Origin: Bacteroidota bacterium
GTDB taxonomy: Bacteria; Bacteroidota; Bacteroidia; B-17B0; Aurantibacillaceae
Length of the DNA stretch: 52,445 bases
Reading direction: 5' to 3'
Assembly: GCA_029237825.1 (NCBI GenBank)
Contig: JAQZBQ010000020.1
Span: 1 to 52,445 of the forward strand
In this document: positions 1-8,545 of the stretch, piece by piece
Numbering within the stretch: the stretch's first letter is position 1
Layout of the letters: each line of letters begins with the position of its first letter
Program-made: the position numbers and the translations under genes
Notes under the pieces: generated by a model
Database searches by the model: none
Seen by the model: the letters and a program-made list of their open reading frames with translations, nothing else
What the model was told of the DNA's origin: nothing

Positions 1-1830
1 CTGTGTTGTGTTATCTACCGTGCCATCATTATTAAAATCCCAGGCCCACGAATTTATACTTGCCGGAGCAATGACACTCGATGTATTGCCAAAGGTGGTG
101 GGCGTGTTAAAACATACTGTATTTGAAGTTATTGCGGTGACCGGGTTTGGAGATATGGCAAGGGTATTAGTGAATACGTCCGAACAACCATCTGAATTGG
201 TTACTGTATAGGTTATGGTTTTAGTACCTGGGGTGCTATATACGTGGGTTGGGTTCGCGCCACTGCCATTAGGAGAATTATCCCCAAAATTCCACACATG
301 CGAAGCAAGGCCCACCGTAGGTGTTGCTGCACTGGTAAAGGTGGTAGTAGTATTCAGACATGAACTGGAAGAAGTAAAACTGGCAGTTGGCGCAGGTATC
401 ACGTTCACAACCTTAGTTATGCTATCTGTACAACCACCATTTGACACCAGCAATTGAACGCTATAGCTGCCGGGAGCCGTAAAGGTTTTAACGGGACTTG
501 CTGTAAAATCATCATCTACACCATTGTTTTCAAAATCCCAGTAATAATTAGTAATCGCCGGTCCACCATTTTGAGAACTGGCATTTACAAAGGGAACGGT
601 AAACGTGTTAGAACAAGGCGTTGTCGTGAAATTAAAATCAGCCAATGGCTTTGGCACCAATGTAAAATTGGAATACAAAACGGGGCTCTGACAGCTCGAT
701 CCCTGCATCCCCAGAGTTACAGAAAACGTTCCGGCGTTGTTTGTGACAATACACTGGCCGGTTTCTCCATTGACTCCACCGGGGCCATTCCATAAATAAG
801 AAGTAAATCCAGGCGGTGCACATAACGTATTAGTTCCTATGGTACACATATTGGAGGTGGTTTGCCCAACCGGGATATCTGTACCATTCAGGTTTAATGT
901 CATCGGCTGACAAGAGGCATCAATATAACAGTATCCTGGATGGGCACCCTGCGAGGCAACACAACCTCCAACAGTAAATTCAATGTTTACGCACTGTCCA
1001 ATGTATGAGGACAAATCAAATGATCTCGTAACCCAGTCTTTATATAACCAGCTACCGCTGGACACGAAGCTCGGGTCTCCGCTGGTACATCCTGAACCGT
1101 AAGCAGACGCCTGAAACTGGGCACAAGGAATAACTACGTTGTCACATGTTTCAAATTTAACGTTGAAGAAAGGTTGTTCCGAACAACTGTGAGTTCCGTC
1201 CTGCAAAATAACAGCGTACTTAAAAACAAAAACAGAGTTAGCAGCTGTTACAGTAAACGTTTGATTCACTCGATAAGATTTTCCACCTGTATTTGTTTGA
1301 CCTAATCGTAAAGCAAAATTACCTCCGCCTGGCGGAACCATTTGCACGGCAGGCACATTAGGATCCGGACCTGGACCAACTATTACGGCTTGTGTAGTAG
1401 CTGCGGCACAACACCCCGCCATTGTTTGCGAATTATTATTGGGGCCTTCCACAGCAGTCCAGCCGGCAAGTGTGCCGGTTTCAAATCCAGGGTTGGTACA
1501 TGGCGCTTGGACACCAGGATCGGAAGGCGCTGCCGGTTTAAGAGCGTAATGAAAATCAATATAATTACGTTTTAAAACCGCAACAAAACGTGCCCGTTGC
1601 CATTCTTCTTCAATTGTGGCTCTGGCATGGTCCCAGGCGGCAGCCTCATCAAACCCAATTAAGGAATCTGCATCAAAATCCAATGGCAGATAAAAACGAT
1701 CTATCGCCTGTCCATGGGCGCCAAGATGTTCATGATGACGATCAATATGATCATGCGACTGCGAAATCCCGTTGAACGGAATGCCAAACCATGAAAGGAA
1801 AATGAGAATTGCAAGCGTAAAGTTTTTCAT
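1..1830 (-). CDS. Secreted PKD-repeat protein, C-terminus cut by the window edge
   Basis: The reverse strand reads open from an ATG at 1830 to the window edge, 610 codons with no stop. Residues 1-24 form a signal peptide ending in GISQ. A histidine-rich patch follows (about residues 26-39). A CTNPGFETGTLAGW segment near residue 110 opens a jelly-roll-like region often seen in Bacteroidota adhesins and peptidases. Three PKD-type repeats follow: YYWDFENNG near 431, HVWNFGDNSP near 511 and WAWDFNNDG near 594, each with the W-x-F-G/D core. PKD domains mediate binding or spacing in exported proteins. Many such proteins are type IX secretion cargo with a C-terminal sorting domain, but that part lies outside the window, so export route and function are inference. 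Confidence 0.85.
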   Translation of the reverse strand, partial: MKNFTLAILIFLSWFGIPFNGISQSHDHIDRHHEHLGAHGQAIDRFYLPLDFDADSLIGFDEAAAWDHARATIEEEWQRARFVAVLKRNYIDFHYALKPAAPSDPGVQAPCTNPGFETGTLAGWTAVEGPNNNSQTMAGCCAAATTQAVIVGPGPDPNVPAVQMVPPGGGNFALRLGQTNTGGKSYRVNQTFTVTAANSVFVFKYAVILQDGTHSCSEQPFFNVKFETCDNVVIPCAQFQASAYGSGCTSGDPSFVSSGSWLYKDWVTRSFDLSSYIGQCVNIEFTVGGCVASQGAHPGYCYIDASCQPMTLNLNGTDIPVGQTTSNMCTIGTNTLCAPPGFTSYLWNGPGGVNGETGQCIVTNNAGTFSVTLGMQGSSCQSPVLYSNFTLVPKPLADFNFTTTPCSNTFTVPFVNASSQNGGPAITNYYWDFENNGVDDDFTASPVKTFTAPGSYSVQLLVSNGGCTDSITKVVNVIPAPTASFTSSSSCLNTTTTFTSAATPTVGLASHVWNFGDNSPNGSGANPTHVYSTPGTKTITYTVTNSDGCSDVFTNTLAISPNPVTAITSNTVCFNTPTTFGNTSSVIAPASINSWAWDFNNDGTVDNTTQ

Positions 1831-2084
1831 TCGAGTGTAGTTATGTTATACAATTTTATCATAAAAATCAACCAGTACACTAGAGGGGTAACACCCTACT
1901 TAGTAACACAGTTAAATAGTGAGTGACCGTGTTAAATACAATAATATACACTTTTTAACGAAATATCAAACTTTAAACTAAAAAGAAGATACTGTTAAAT
2001 AACTGATAATCAGATTTCACCCAATTGATTTTTGGAGGGAATTTGGAAACTACTTCTCGTCCGTAAACTCAACAAATGAGTTTC
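1831..2084. other. Longest intergenic gap, no gene seen
   Basis: This 254-nt AT-rich gap separates the PKD gene from asnB. It carries a repeated GTAACAC word and a TAACAC/GTGTTA inverted repeat at about 1908-1954, and a hairpin next to the asnB stop that is listed separately. I see no tRNA fold, no clear TAnnTTTG promoter match on either strand and no plausible small coding region. Confidence 0.5.
2065..2083 (-). terminator. Hairpin just past the asnB stop codon
   Basis: A perfect 7-bp stem, AAACTCA (2065-2071) with TGAGTTT (2077-2083) and a 5-nt loop, begins two bases after the asnB stop codon (2085-2087). It lacks a U-run on the minus strand, so it may be a weak terminator or a 3-prime stabilising hairpin for the asnB operon rather than a classic intrinsic terminator. 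Confidence 0.35.
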
Positions 2085-3980
2085 TTATACAGCACGGAAT
2101 ACCTTAGTCCAAATGGCCAACGAATATAAACGAAGAATGAAAGCAGGTTTTTTGATTAAAAGCGAGTCGAAATGTGCGTTAAGAGTGTCCATATTTACAA
2201 AATCGAGTTGTTGAATGGTTTCAAGAACGTTACGCTTATTTGGGGCAAACCATTTACGCACCGGCGTTTCAAACCCGATTTTATCACGACGTTTATAAAT
2301 TGAGATTGGGATATACGCTTTGGTTGCCTCCCGTAACAAATACTTTGAAATGCCTTTTTGAATTTTTTTATTCCCCTCAATAGAAAAAATATAATTTAAA
2401 AGCGCTGTATCATCGGCAAAAGGAACGCGGCTCTCAATTCCAAAAGCCATGCTGCACCGATCCTCACATTTTAAGTAGGATTTAAGCCGACCAGAAAAAT
2501 CCTGTTGCAATTGCTCATTTAAAGAATTGGCCAATTTTTCATTTCTGCCTTTTTCTTGATCTCTAAACTCTTCCTTAAAATACCGAGAATAATTATAGCT
2601 TATTCCAAAAGCGTCTTTCAGCAACTGCTTACCAAATAAGATGAGCGCGCTGGGTACAGAACCATCAGCTTCTTTAATTCTTTGCAAAGTATGAAACCCA
2701 GGATGTTCCTTCCATAACGTCATGAAATGGTGCGCATATCCCGCAAATAATTCATCCGCTCCCTGTCCATCCAACACAACTTTTACGTGATTGTGGGCGG
2801 CCAGTTTCATCACCCTGTATTGGGAATATGTGCTCGTGCTCCAAACCGGTAGATCCTGTGAATAATTTAGCTGTTCAATATCACGGAAAAATTCTTCTGC
2901 CGACGGGCTCACCGTATTCCAACTTCCTCCAACCAATTTAGAAACCTGTTGCGCATAAAGTGACTCATCAAATGGTTCGCCTGGAAATACGGCTGTAAAC
3001 AATTTGATTTGCTTATGAGGTTGCAGACTTTTTACGATGCCTGCAATAATCGAACTGTCTAACCCGCCACTTAAACATGATCCTATTTCTACATCACTTC
3101 TCAAACGCAACCGAATAGCTTCAACAAGTTTATGCTCCACTTTCTGAATAATTGTAGCATCTTCCTCCTCATTATATCTCCCAATTCCCGGAAGATCATA
3201 ATATTTCGAAATCGTAAAACCATGTGTACCAAGATCGTACTTTAAATAATGAGCGGGCTTTAATTCCTTGATACCTCTGAACAAACTTTCTTCACCGTTT
3301 TCGAGATTACCATTTACTATGAAATCAAACTGTTGATTTCTATTAATCTCAAAAGGAATCAACCCGGCTTTAATAAAAGCTTTGTATTCACTGGCAAATG
3401 CAAAGTTTTCAGGCGTATCGATAAAATATAAGGGCTTTACCCCCGCTCTATCCCTCACACAATAAATCTGGTTCTTTATTCGATCAAGCAAAGTAAAAGC
3501 AAACATCCCGTTAAATTTTTGAATGCATTGAATGCCCCACTCTTTATAAGCTTCAATAATTACCTCAGTATCTGTTTGTGTATAGAATACATGAGCTTTG
3601 GCTTTCAACTCTTCCCGCAATTCAACATAATTGTATATTTCCCCATTAAATGTAATCCAATAGTTCGATGTTTGATCACACATGGGCTGATGTCCGGCTT
3701 CCGATAAATCAATAACAGACAGGCGGCGGTGGCCAAATGCGATATGATAACCATTTCCTATTTCTTCCAGCGATGTCCTGGCATTGTATGCATACGAAAT
3801 AGTGTTACGGTTTAAAATTGGTGTATCAGGTGAATAGACTGGAACAGCTTTGGAATCAGTGAAAAAGCAAAATCCTTCTCCATCCGGGCCACGGTGTTTA
3901 ATAGCCTGGTTCATGCTAAACACCGCATTCCTTATAAAATCAGAATTTCTTTTTGTTATTATTCCAGTTATCCCGCACAT
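2085..3980 (-). CDS. asnB: Asparagine synthase (glutamine-hydrolysing), AsnB/AsnO type
   Basis: At 631 aa it matches class B asparagine synthetases, which transfer amide nitrogen from glutamine to a carboxylate activated by ATP. The N-terminal class II glutaminase domain starts MCGITGI, so Cys2 becomes the nucleophile after Met removal. RLSVIDLS, NGEIYNY and RDRAGVKPLYF are also present. The synthase domain has the pyrophosphate loop SGGLDSSII, then DGQGADELFAGY and GIESRVPFAD. It is the last gene of an operon behind two polysaccharide-deacetylase-like genes, 6 nt after the second. That context suggests amidation of a sugar acid in a surface glycan rather than free asparagine synthesis, as seen for some AsnB homologues in polysaccharide loci. 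The amide acceptor is not deducible here. Confidence 0.9.
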   Translation of the reverse strand: MCGITGIITKRNSDFIRNAVFSMNQAIKHRGPDGEGFCFFTDSKAVPVYSPDTPILNRNTISYAYNARTSLEEIGNGYHIAFGHRRLSVIDLSEAGHQPMCDQTSNYWITFNGEIYNYVELREELKAKAHVFYTQTDTEVIIEAYKEWGIQCIQKFNGMFAFTLLDRIKNQIYCVRDRAGVKPLYFIDTPENFAFASEYKAFIKAGLIPFEINRNQQFDFIVNGNLENGEESLFRGIKELKPAHYLKYDLGTHGFTISKYYDLPGIGRYNEEEDATIIQKVEHKLVEAIRLRLRSDVEIGSCLSGGLDSSIIAGIVKSLQPHKQIKLFTAVFPGEPFDESLYAQQVSKLVGGSWNTVSPSAEEFFRDIEQLNYSQDLPVWSTSTYSQYRVMKLAAHNHVKVVLDGQGADELFAGYAHHFMTLWKEHPGFHTLQRIKEADGSVPSALILFGKQLLKDAFGISYNYSRYFKEEFRDQEKGRNEKLANSLNEQLQQDFSGRLKSYLKCEDRCSMAFGIESRVPFADDTALLNYIFSIEGNKKIQKGISKYLLREATKAYIPISIYKRRDKIGFETPVRKWFAPNKRNVLETIQQLDFVNMDTLNAHFDSLLIKKPAFILRLYSLAIWTKVFRAV

Positions 3981-3986
3981 AGCTTT

Positions 3987-5306
3987 TTATGATGGAACTT
4001 GTTTTGTCAGTAGTTTCTGAGCGTTCATCAACAGGTTTCGATAGAGTGAAATCCATTTTTCCTGTCCAATTGCAAAACTATCATTATGAAATACAGAAAT
4101 AAAATTACCGCCATTTCGATGCGCCTGGTCTATCATTGCAAGAGTAAGTGACTCAGCTGCTTCAATACTTAATTTATTGTAATCCCGCAGCGTACCTTCC
4201 ATAACTACACTAGTATGAATCATTAAATTTGTAGCACATTCTTTTTCAAGATCAAACCAGGGGAAAGGAGTGCATAAACCTGTTCTGAAACCAACTTCCG
4301 ACGCGTAAATCATCGTATAATCATCTGTAATACCATTTTCTATAAAAGTACGGTAAGTAATTGGATTATTAAGTCTTAAAAAATGGCATCGCGCCGCTGT
4401 CACTTTACGGCCAATAATTTCTTCCAGTCTTTTTTTTTCTATTCCTATTTTTTCAGGTTTCGAATAGGATTCGTAAGAGGGGTGCAGCCCTATGTCATAT
4501 TGGTTTGCCAGCCGTTTGATCAACGATTGAAAGCCTTTATTGGTATAGCGCGGGTTCTTGTCAAAAGCCGAATAATCACCAATTAAAATAAAATAAAGCA
4601 AGGCGGTTTGTGTTTCTTTGGAAAGGCGATGAATGAGATCATAGGTATTGTAAGGATCATAACTTTCATTCAAATTGCTTTTAACACGCTTCCTCACTTC
4701 AGGAATCTTAAGCAACAACAGATCCTTAACTAAACCTGCGGCATTTCTCAACGGGCCTTTATGGGCAAACGCGAAAGCGTTATCGATGTCGATAGTAGAA
4801 AGAAATTGGAATTCCCTTGCGCCATACTGAATAGTAGGAAATATACTTTTCAATTTGTCACCAAACTGTCTGATTGCAATATTTAAAAAAGGCGTATGAA
4901 GGCATTCGTATTGGTAAGCTAAAGAATTCTCAGCGCGGTAGCGCTGGTGTTCATCAGTTTCGTTCGGCTGGTATTCTTCATACCTCGTAGCAAAATAAAA
5001 TACCATCGCAAACAAATCATATCCTAAAAAATCAGAGCTATTGTTTTTAAAAAATTTTGGAAATGCTTGGTAATTCCGTTCTGCCAAGGGCACTCGATCG
5101 GTAAGTCCCTTTTCAAATAATAGCGTGTGAGGATGGATATGAACGGCGGACTCAATCATTGAATAACTTAACTTTGGAAGGTTACTATTTTGAAACTCTT
5201 CCAATTCAGTAGTACATTTAAACGGGGTTTTTAAAACCCTATTAAAAACAAGTTCAAGTGCATAGTGTAACCGGTTTGTAAAAGTATGTGAATAAACAAG
5301 CAGCAA
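3987..5306 (-). CDS. Polysaccharide-deacetylase-like protein, copy 1
   Basis: This 439-aa protein has an N-terminal region of about 150 residues shared with its upstream neighbour (RYEEY and NSLAYQY are common to both) and a C-terminal NodB-like region. Candidate metal and catalytic motifs are STIDIDNAF (Asp-x-Asp), GLHPSYESY, RCHFLRL and SVFHNDS. This arrangement is common in Bacteroidota proteins annotated as polysaccharide deacetylase with a DUF7033-type N-terminus. There is no signal peptide, so it probably acts in the cytoplasm. It lies 2 nt downstream of its paralogue and 6 nt upstream of asnB. Deacetylase activity is inferred from the motif set; the substrate is unknown. Confidence 0.75.
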   Translation of the reverse strand: MLLVYSHTFTNRLHYALELVFNRVLKTPFKCTTELEEFQNSNLPKLSYSMIESAVHIHPHTLLFEKGLTDRVPLAERNYQAFPKFFKNNSSDFLGYDLFAMVFYFATRYEEYQPNETDEHQRYRAENSLAYQYECLHTPFLNIAIRQFGDKLKSIFPTIQYGAREFQFLSTIDIDNAFAFAHKGPLRNAAGLVKDLLLLKIPEVRKRVKSNLNESYDPYNTYDLIHRLSKETQTALLYFILIGDYSAFDKNPRYTNKGFQSLIKRLANQYDIGLHPSYESYSKPEKIGIEKKRLEEIIGRKVTAARCHFLRLNNPITYRTFIENGITDDYTMIYASEVGFRTGLCTPFPWFDLEKECATNLMIHTSVVMEGTLRDYNKLSIEAAESLTLAMIDQAHRNGGNFISVFHNDSFAIGQEKWISLYRNLLMNAQKLLTKQVPS

Positions 5307-5308
5307 AG

Positions 5309-6634
5309 TCAGTTTTGTTTAATGGCAATCTTCACTATTTCTTCATAAACATTTTTCCAATCAACCCATCCCAATGCGGTACCCATGGTATCGTTGTGGA
5401 ATATAGTGACTAATTCTCCGTTATATTTTTTTACCTCGTTAATAATTGGCGCGGCAATTTCAGCGACATTCCCGGGTAAAGCATTGTCTTTAAACCGCAA
5501 AGACGTTTCGCTCAAACAAAATGGGTGGATTTTCAATCCTGTTTCTAACTCGTCATCCAAATCATACCAGTAAAATGGCATACAGAAACTTGCTCGAAAA
5601 CCGTTAAACATTGAATAACCCATTGAATAATCGTTAGTAATACCAAGTTCAAGCAATGTAGCGTAGGTATCCGGAAATTTTAACATTGAAAAATGCTGTC
5701 TTGAATGAAAAATTTCGCGATGTGTAATTTTTGCCAGACGGTTTATTTCAACTTTTAACTGATTAGGATTACCATTTGACCCAAACGAAGGATGAATACC
5801 GGTTTCAGCGTAATCATCCAGGTGCTTGATCAATTGCTGAAAACCATAATTGTTTGAGGGATGATTTTTATCGTTCACCCCATAGTCGCCCAGAAGAAAA
5901 AAATAAATGACTTTTAATTTATATTTTTTTTGAATTTCCAATTGGTAATCATAGGAATCGAATGGATCTTTTTCTTTCTTAAGCAACACAGCAGTTCGCT
6001 GTCTTAAATCGGCTTTATCAAACTCAAACAATGCCTTTAGGTACCCTCCAATAGAGCGCATTACTCCTTTCTCCTGATATTTGTAAGCATTATCAATATC
6101 GAGGGTTGATACAAAATTATACTCGCGATGCTTGATAATAAGTTTGGGAAACTTTTTATGGAGCAACTTTTCAAATTCCGCAATCCACTGGTTAACCAAT
6201 GGTATTCTTAAAAAATCGTATTGATACGCTAAACTGTTCATCGCCTCAAAACGGTTAAACGCATCAGGAACGAAAGGCAGATATTCCTCATAACGGCTAA
6301 CAAGATAAAATGAAGCCGCAAACAAATCAAAAGGCAATATGCTGTTAAACGTTTTAAAAAAATATTTAAAATATTGGTCGTGATTCTGCATCACGATCGT
6401 TTGTTCCTTTATTCCGGATTCAAATAACAAATGGTGGGAAACAATGTGGAAGTTGCTTTCCAGATCCTGGTTGGTGTACGAAAATTTATTCCCTTCAAAG
6501 GCTTTATAGTCGTCCACATTGTTTGTTATCGTAAACTCAAGTCCTAAACAGTCCTTCAATATCAAATTGAAGGTATACTTTACCCGAGGTGTAATCTTAT
6601 GGGTGAAAATAAAAATATGAGTATTTGGATTCAA
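5309..6634 (-). CDS. Polysaccharide-deacetylase-like protein, copy 2
   Basis: This 441-aa paralogue of the downstream gene is the first gene of the operon. It shares the same layout: an N-terminal segment with SRYEEYLPF and MNSLAYQYD, then STLDIDNAY, TGIHPSFGSN, SRQHFSM, NDYSMGY and VTIFHND in NodB-like order. The two copies keep the candidate metal residues (Asp-x-Asp, His-Pro-Ser, His-Asn-Asp) but differ over most other positions, so they arose by an old duplication and may act on different sugars or as a pair. A TATATTTG promoter element lies 23-30 nt upstream of the ATG. Divergent from ftcD. Confidence 0.75.
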   Translation of the reverse strand: MNPNTHIFIFTHKITPRVKYTFNLILKDCLGLEFTITNNVDDYKAFEGNKFSYTNQDLESNFHIVSHHLLFESGIKEQTIVMQNHDQYFKYFFKTFNSILPFDLFAASFYLVSRYEEYLPFVPDAFNRFEAMNSLAYQYDFLRIPLVNQWIAEFEKLLHKKFPKLIIKHREYNFVSTLDIDNAYKYQEKGVMRSIGGYLKALFEFDKADLRQRTAVLLKKEKDPFDSYDYQLEIQKKYKLKVIYFFLLGDYGVNDKNHPSNNYGFQQLIKHLDDYAETGIHPSFGSNGNPNQLKVEINRLAKITHREIFHSRQHFSMLKFPDTYATLLELGITNDYSMGYSMFNGFRASFCMPFYWYDLDDELETGLKIHPFCLSETSLRFKDNALPGNVAEIAAPIINEVKKYNGELVTIFHNDTMGTALGWVDWKNVYEEIVKIAIKQN

Positions 6635-6656
6635 ATTTCCTTAGTTACTATCAAAA

Positions 6657-6664
6657 CAAATATA
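6657..6664 (-). promoter_or_regulatory. -7 promoter element of the deacetylase/asnB operon
   Basis: CAAATATA on the plus strand reads TATATTTG on the minus strand, an exact match to the Bacteroidota TAnnTTTG -7 element, 22 nt before the first ATG of the operon. No TTG -33 element is found at 17-23 nt spacing. Confidence 0.55.
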
Positions 6665-6700
6665 CCTCAATAGTTATAAAACGGCTTTACACGCAACAAA

Positions 6701-6732
6701 TTGTTATGCACCCGGTTTGTTAATTAAATTTG
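6701..6732 (+). promoter_or_regulatory. Promoter of ftcD (TTG-N21-TAAATTTG)
   Basis: TTG at 6701-6703 and TAAATTTG at 6725-6732 are separated by 21 nt, fitting the Bacteroidota -33/-7 consensus. The -7 element lies inside the longest possible open frame (from 6717), which argues that translation starts at the downstream ATG at 6813. Confidence 0.6.
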
Positions 6733-6812
6733 ATATTGAGATTAGCTCATCTCACAAGCCCTGCCGGATTTTACTTATTTTTAAAGCTCAAAATTATTTT
6801 AAATCTTTTCTT

Positions 6813-8501
6813 ATGCAGCAATTAATAGAGTGCGTTCCCAACTTTTCTGAAGGTATTGACTTGTCGGTGATCAAACAAATTACAAATGAAATCGAAAAAA
6901 TTGAAGGTGTAAGGTTGTTAAATGTGGACCCAGGGAAAGCAACCAACCGTACCGTAGTTACCTTTGTTGGAAGCCCGCAGGCAGTTGTTGACGCTGCGTT
7001 TTTGGCAATCAAAAAGGCAGGAGAATTGATTGAGATGAGCAAACATAAGGGTGAACATCCACGCATGGGAGCTACCGATGTTTGTCCACTGATTCCTATT
7101 GCTAATATCACTATGGAAGAAACAGCTCAGTGGGCAAAAAAACTTGGAGAACGCGTGGGTAATGAATTGTTGATTCCGGTGTATTTATACGAAGCGGCCC
7201 AGGATAATAAAGAAAGAAGTAATCTTTCTGTCATCAGGGCCGGCGAATATGAAGGGTTTTTTAAGAAAATTAAGTTACCAGAGTGGAAGCCAGATTTTGG
7301 TCCTCATGAATTTGATGAAAAAAGAGGGGCAACGGTTATCGGAGCGAGGGATTTCTTAGTAGCCTATAACGTAAATTTAAATACCACCTCAACCCGACGG
7401 GCAAATTCCATTGCATTTGATGTGCGTGAAGCAGGCAGAGTTAAACGCGAAGGCGATCCTATAAATGGAAAAATAGTAACGGATGCGTCAGGAAATCCGG
7501 TTTCAATTCCTGGCAGCCTCAAAAGCGTGAAAGCCATTGGTTGGTTCATTGAAGAATATGGTGTTGCCCAAATATCGATGAACCTCACAAACATAAATGT
7601 TACTCCACTTCACATCGCTTTTGATGAAGCTTGCAAAAAAGCGACAGAACGCGGCATCCGTGTTACCGGTTCTGAACTCGTAGGTTTAGTTCCTCTGAAG
7701 TCGCTTGTGGATGCAGGTAAATATTTTTTAAAAAAACAACAGCGTTCTACCGGAGTATCGGAGAAAGAACTTATCAAAATTGCGGTAAAAACCATGGGTC
7801 TGGATGAACTGGCTCCTTTTAAACCGGAAGAACGCATTATTGAATACCTTCTAAAAGATTCAACCTCAACCAAACTGATCAGTATGAGCCTTTGGTCCTT
7901 CGCAGATGAAACAGCCAGTGAAAGTCCTGCCCCGGGCGGAGGTTCTATTTCTGCCTATGTTGGTTCTTTAGGAATATCGCTTGCTACCATGGTTGCTAAT
8001 TTATCATCTCATAAAAAAGGATGGGATTCCCGCTGGGAGGAGTTTAGCGTATGGGCAGAAAAAGGTCAGAAAATAAAAGATGATTTATTGATGCTAGTTG
8101 ACCAGGATACAGCCGCATTCAATAAGATCATGGAGGCGTTTGGCTTGCCAAAATCCTCTGAAGAAGAAAAAATTTACCGGAAAGCCGCCATTCAAGAAGC
8201 TACAAAATTTGCGATCGAAGTGCCTTTTAAAGTGATGCAGTTATCTTTTCAAAGCCTTGAAATCATAAAAGCCATGGCAGAAAGCGGGAATCCTAATTCT
8301 GTTTCGGATGCAGGAGTGGGCGCATTATGTGCCCGGTCAGCAGTGATGGGAGCTTTTATGAATGTTAGAATCAACGCAAGCGGATATGAAGATAAACCTT
8401 TTGTTGATGAAATCATCAGAAAAGGAAAGGCTATCGAAGAGAGCACCATTCAACTTGAATCAGAAATATTAAAAGTTGTAAATGAAAAAATTGGCGTTTA
8501 A
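6813..8501 (+). CDS. ftcD: Glutamate formimidoyltransferase / formimidoyltetrahydrofolate cyclodeaminase
   Basis: This fused enzyme of histidine breakdown moves the formimino group of N-formimino-glutamate to tetrahydrofolate and then releases ammonia to give methenyl-THF. Residues 1 to about 325 are the transferase (starts MQQLIECVPNFSEG, with HKGEHPRMGATDVCPL). Residues from about 360 on are the cyclodeaminase (ESPAPGGGSISAYVGSLG). The 562-aa length fits the fused vertebrate and Bacteroidota form. I chose the ATG at 6813 because the family begins with this motif and the promoter lies upstream of it. hutH, hutU and hutI are not adjacent. Its folate product is the substrate class of FolD, encoded two genes downstream. 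Confidence 0.92.
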   Translation: MQQLIECVPNFSEGIDLSVIKQITNEIEKIEGVRLLNVDPGKATNRTVVTFVGSPQAVVDAAFLAIKKAGELIEMSKHKGEHPRMGATDVCPLIPIANITMEETAQWAKKLGERVGNELLIPVYLYEAAQDNKERSNLSVIRAGEYEGFFKKIKLPEWKPDFGPHEFDEKRGATVIGARDFLVAYNVNLNTTSTRRANSIAFDVREAGRVKREGDPINGKIVTDASGNPVSIPGSLKSVKAIGWFIEEYGVAQISMNLTNINVTPLHIAFDEACKKATERGIRVTGSELVGLVPLKSLVDAGKYFLKKQQRSTGVSEKELIKIAVKTMGLDELAPFKPEERIIEYLLKDSTSTKLISMSLWSFADETASESPAPGGGSISAYVGSLGISLATMVANLSSHKKGWDSRWEEFSVWAEKGQKIKDDLLMLVDQDTAAFNKIMEAFGLPKSSEEEKIYRKAAIQEATKFAIEVPFKVMQLSFQSLEIIKAMAESGNPNSVSDAGVGALCARSAVMGAFMNVRINASGYEDKPFVDEIIRKGKAIEESTIQLESEILKVVNEKIGV

Positions 8502-8523
8502 GTAGCCCAATATGCTATCTTTG
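8491..8523 (+). promoter_or_regulatory. Promoter of ffh (TTG-N22-TATCTTTG)
   Basis: TTG at 8491-8493 and TATCTTTG at 8516-8523 are 22 nt apart. The -33 element lies in the last codons of ftcD and the -7 element sits 22 nt before the ffh ATG, predicting a short leader of roughly 15-18 nt. Confidence 0.65.
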
Positions 8524-8545
8524 AACACTTAAAAATTGAAGAAAT

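Noticed and set aside
454-1775. Several open frames on the plus strand across the PKD gene (for example 454-795 and 1342-1575)
   Set aside because: They are antisense to a continuous reverse-strand frame with signal peptide and PKD repeats, and their translations look like random low-information sequence.
6717-6812. A 32-residue N-terminal extension of ftcD
   Set aside because: It includes the promoter -7 element and does not resemble the family start, which begins at MQQLIECVPNFSEG.
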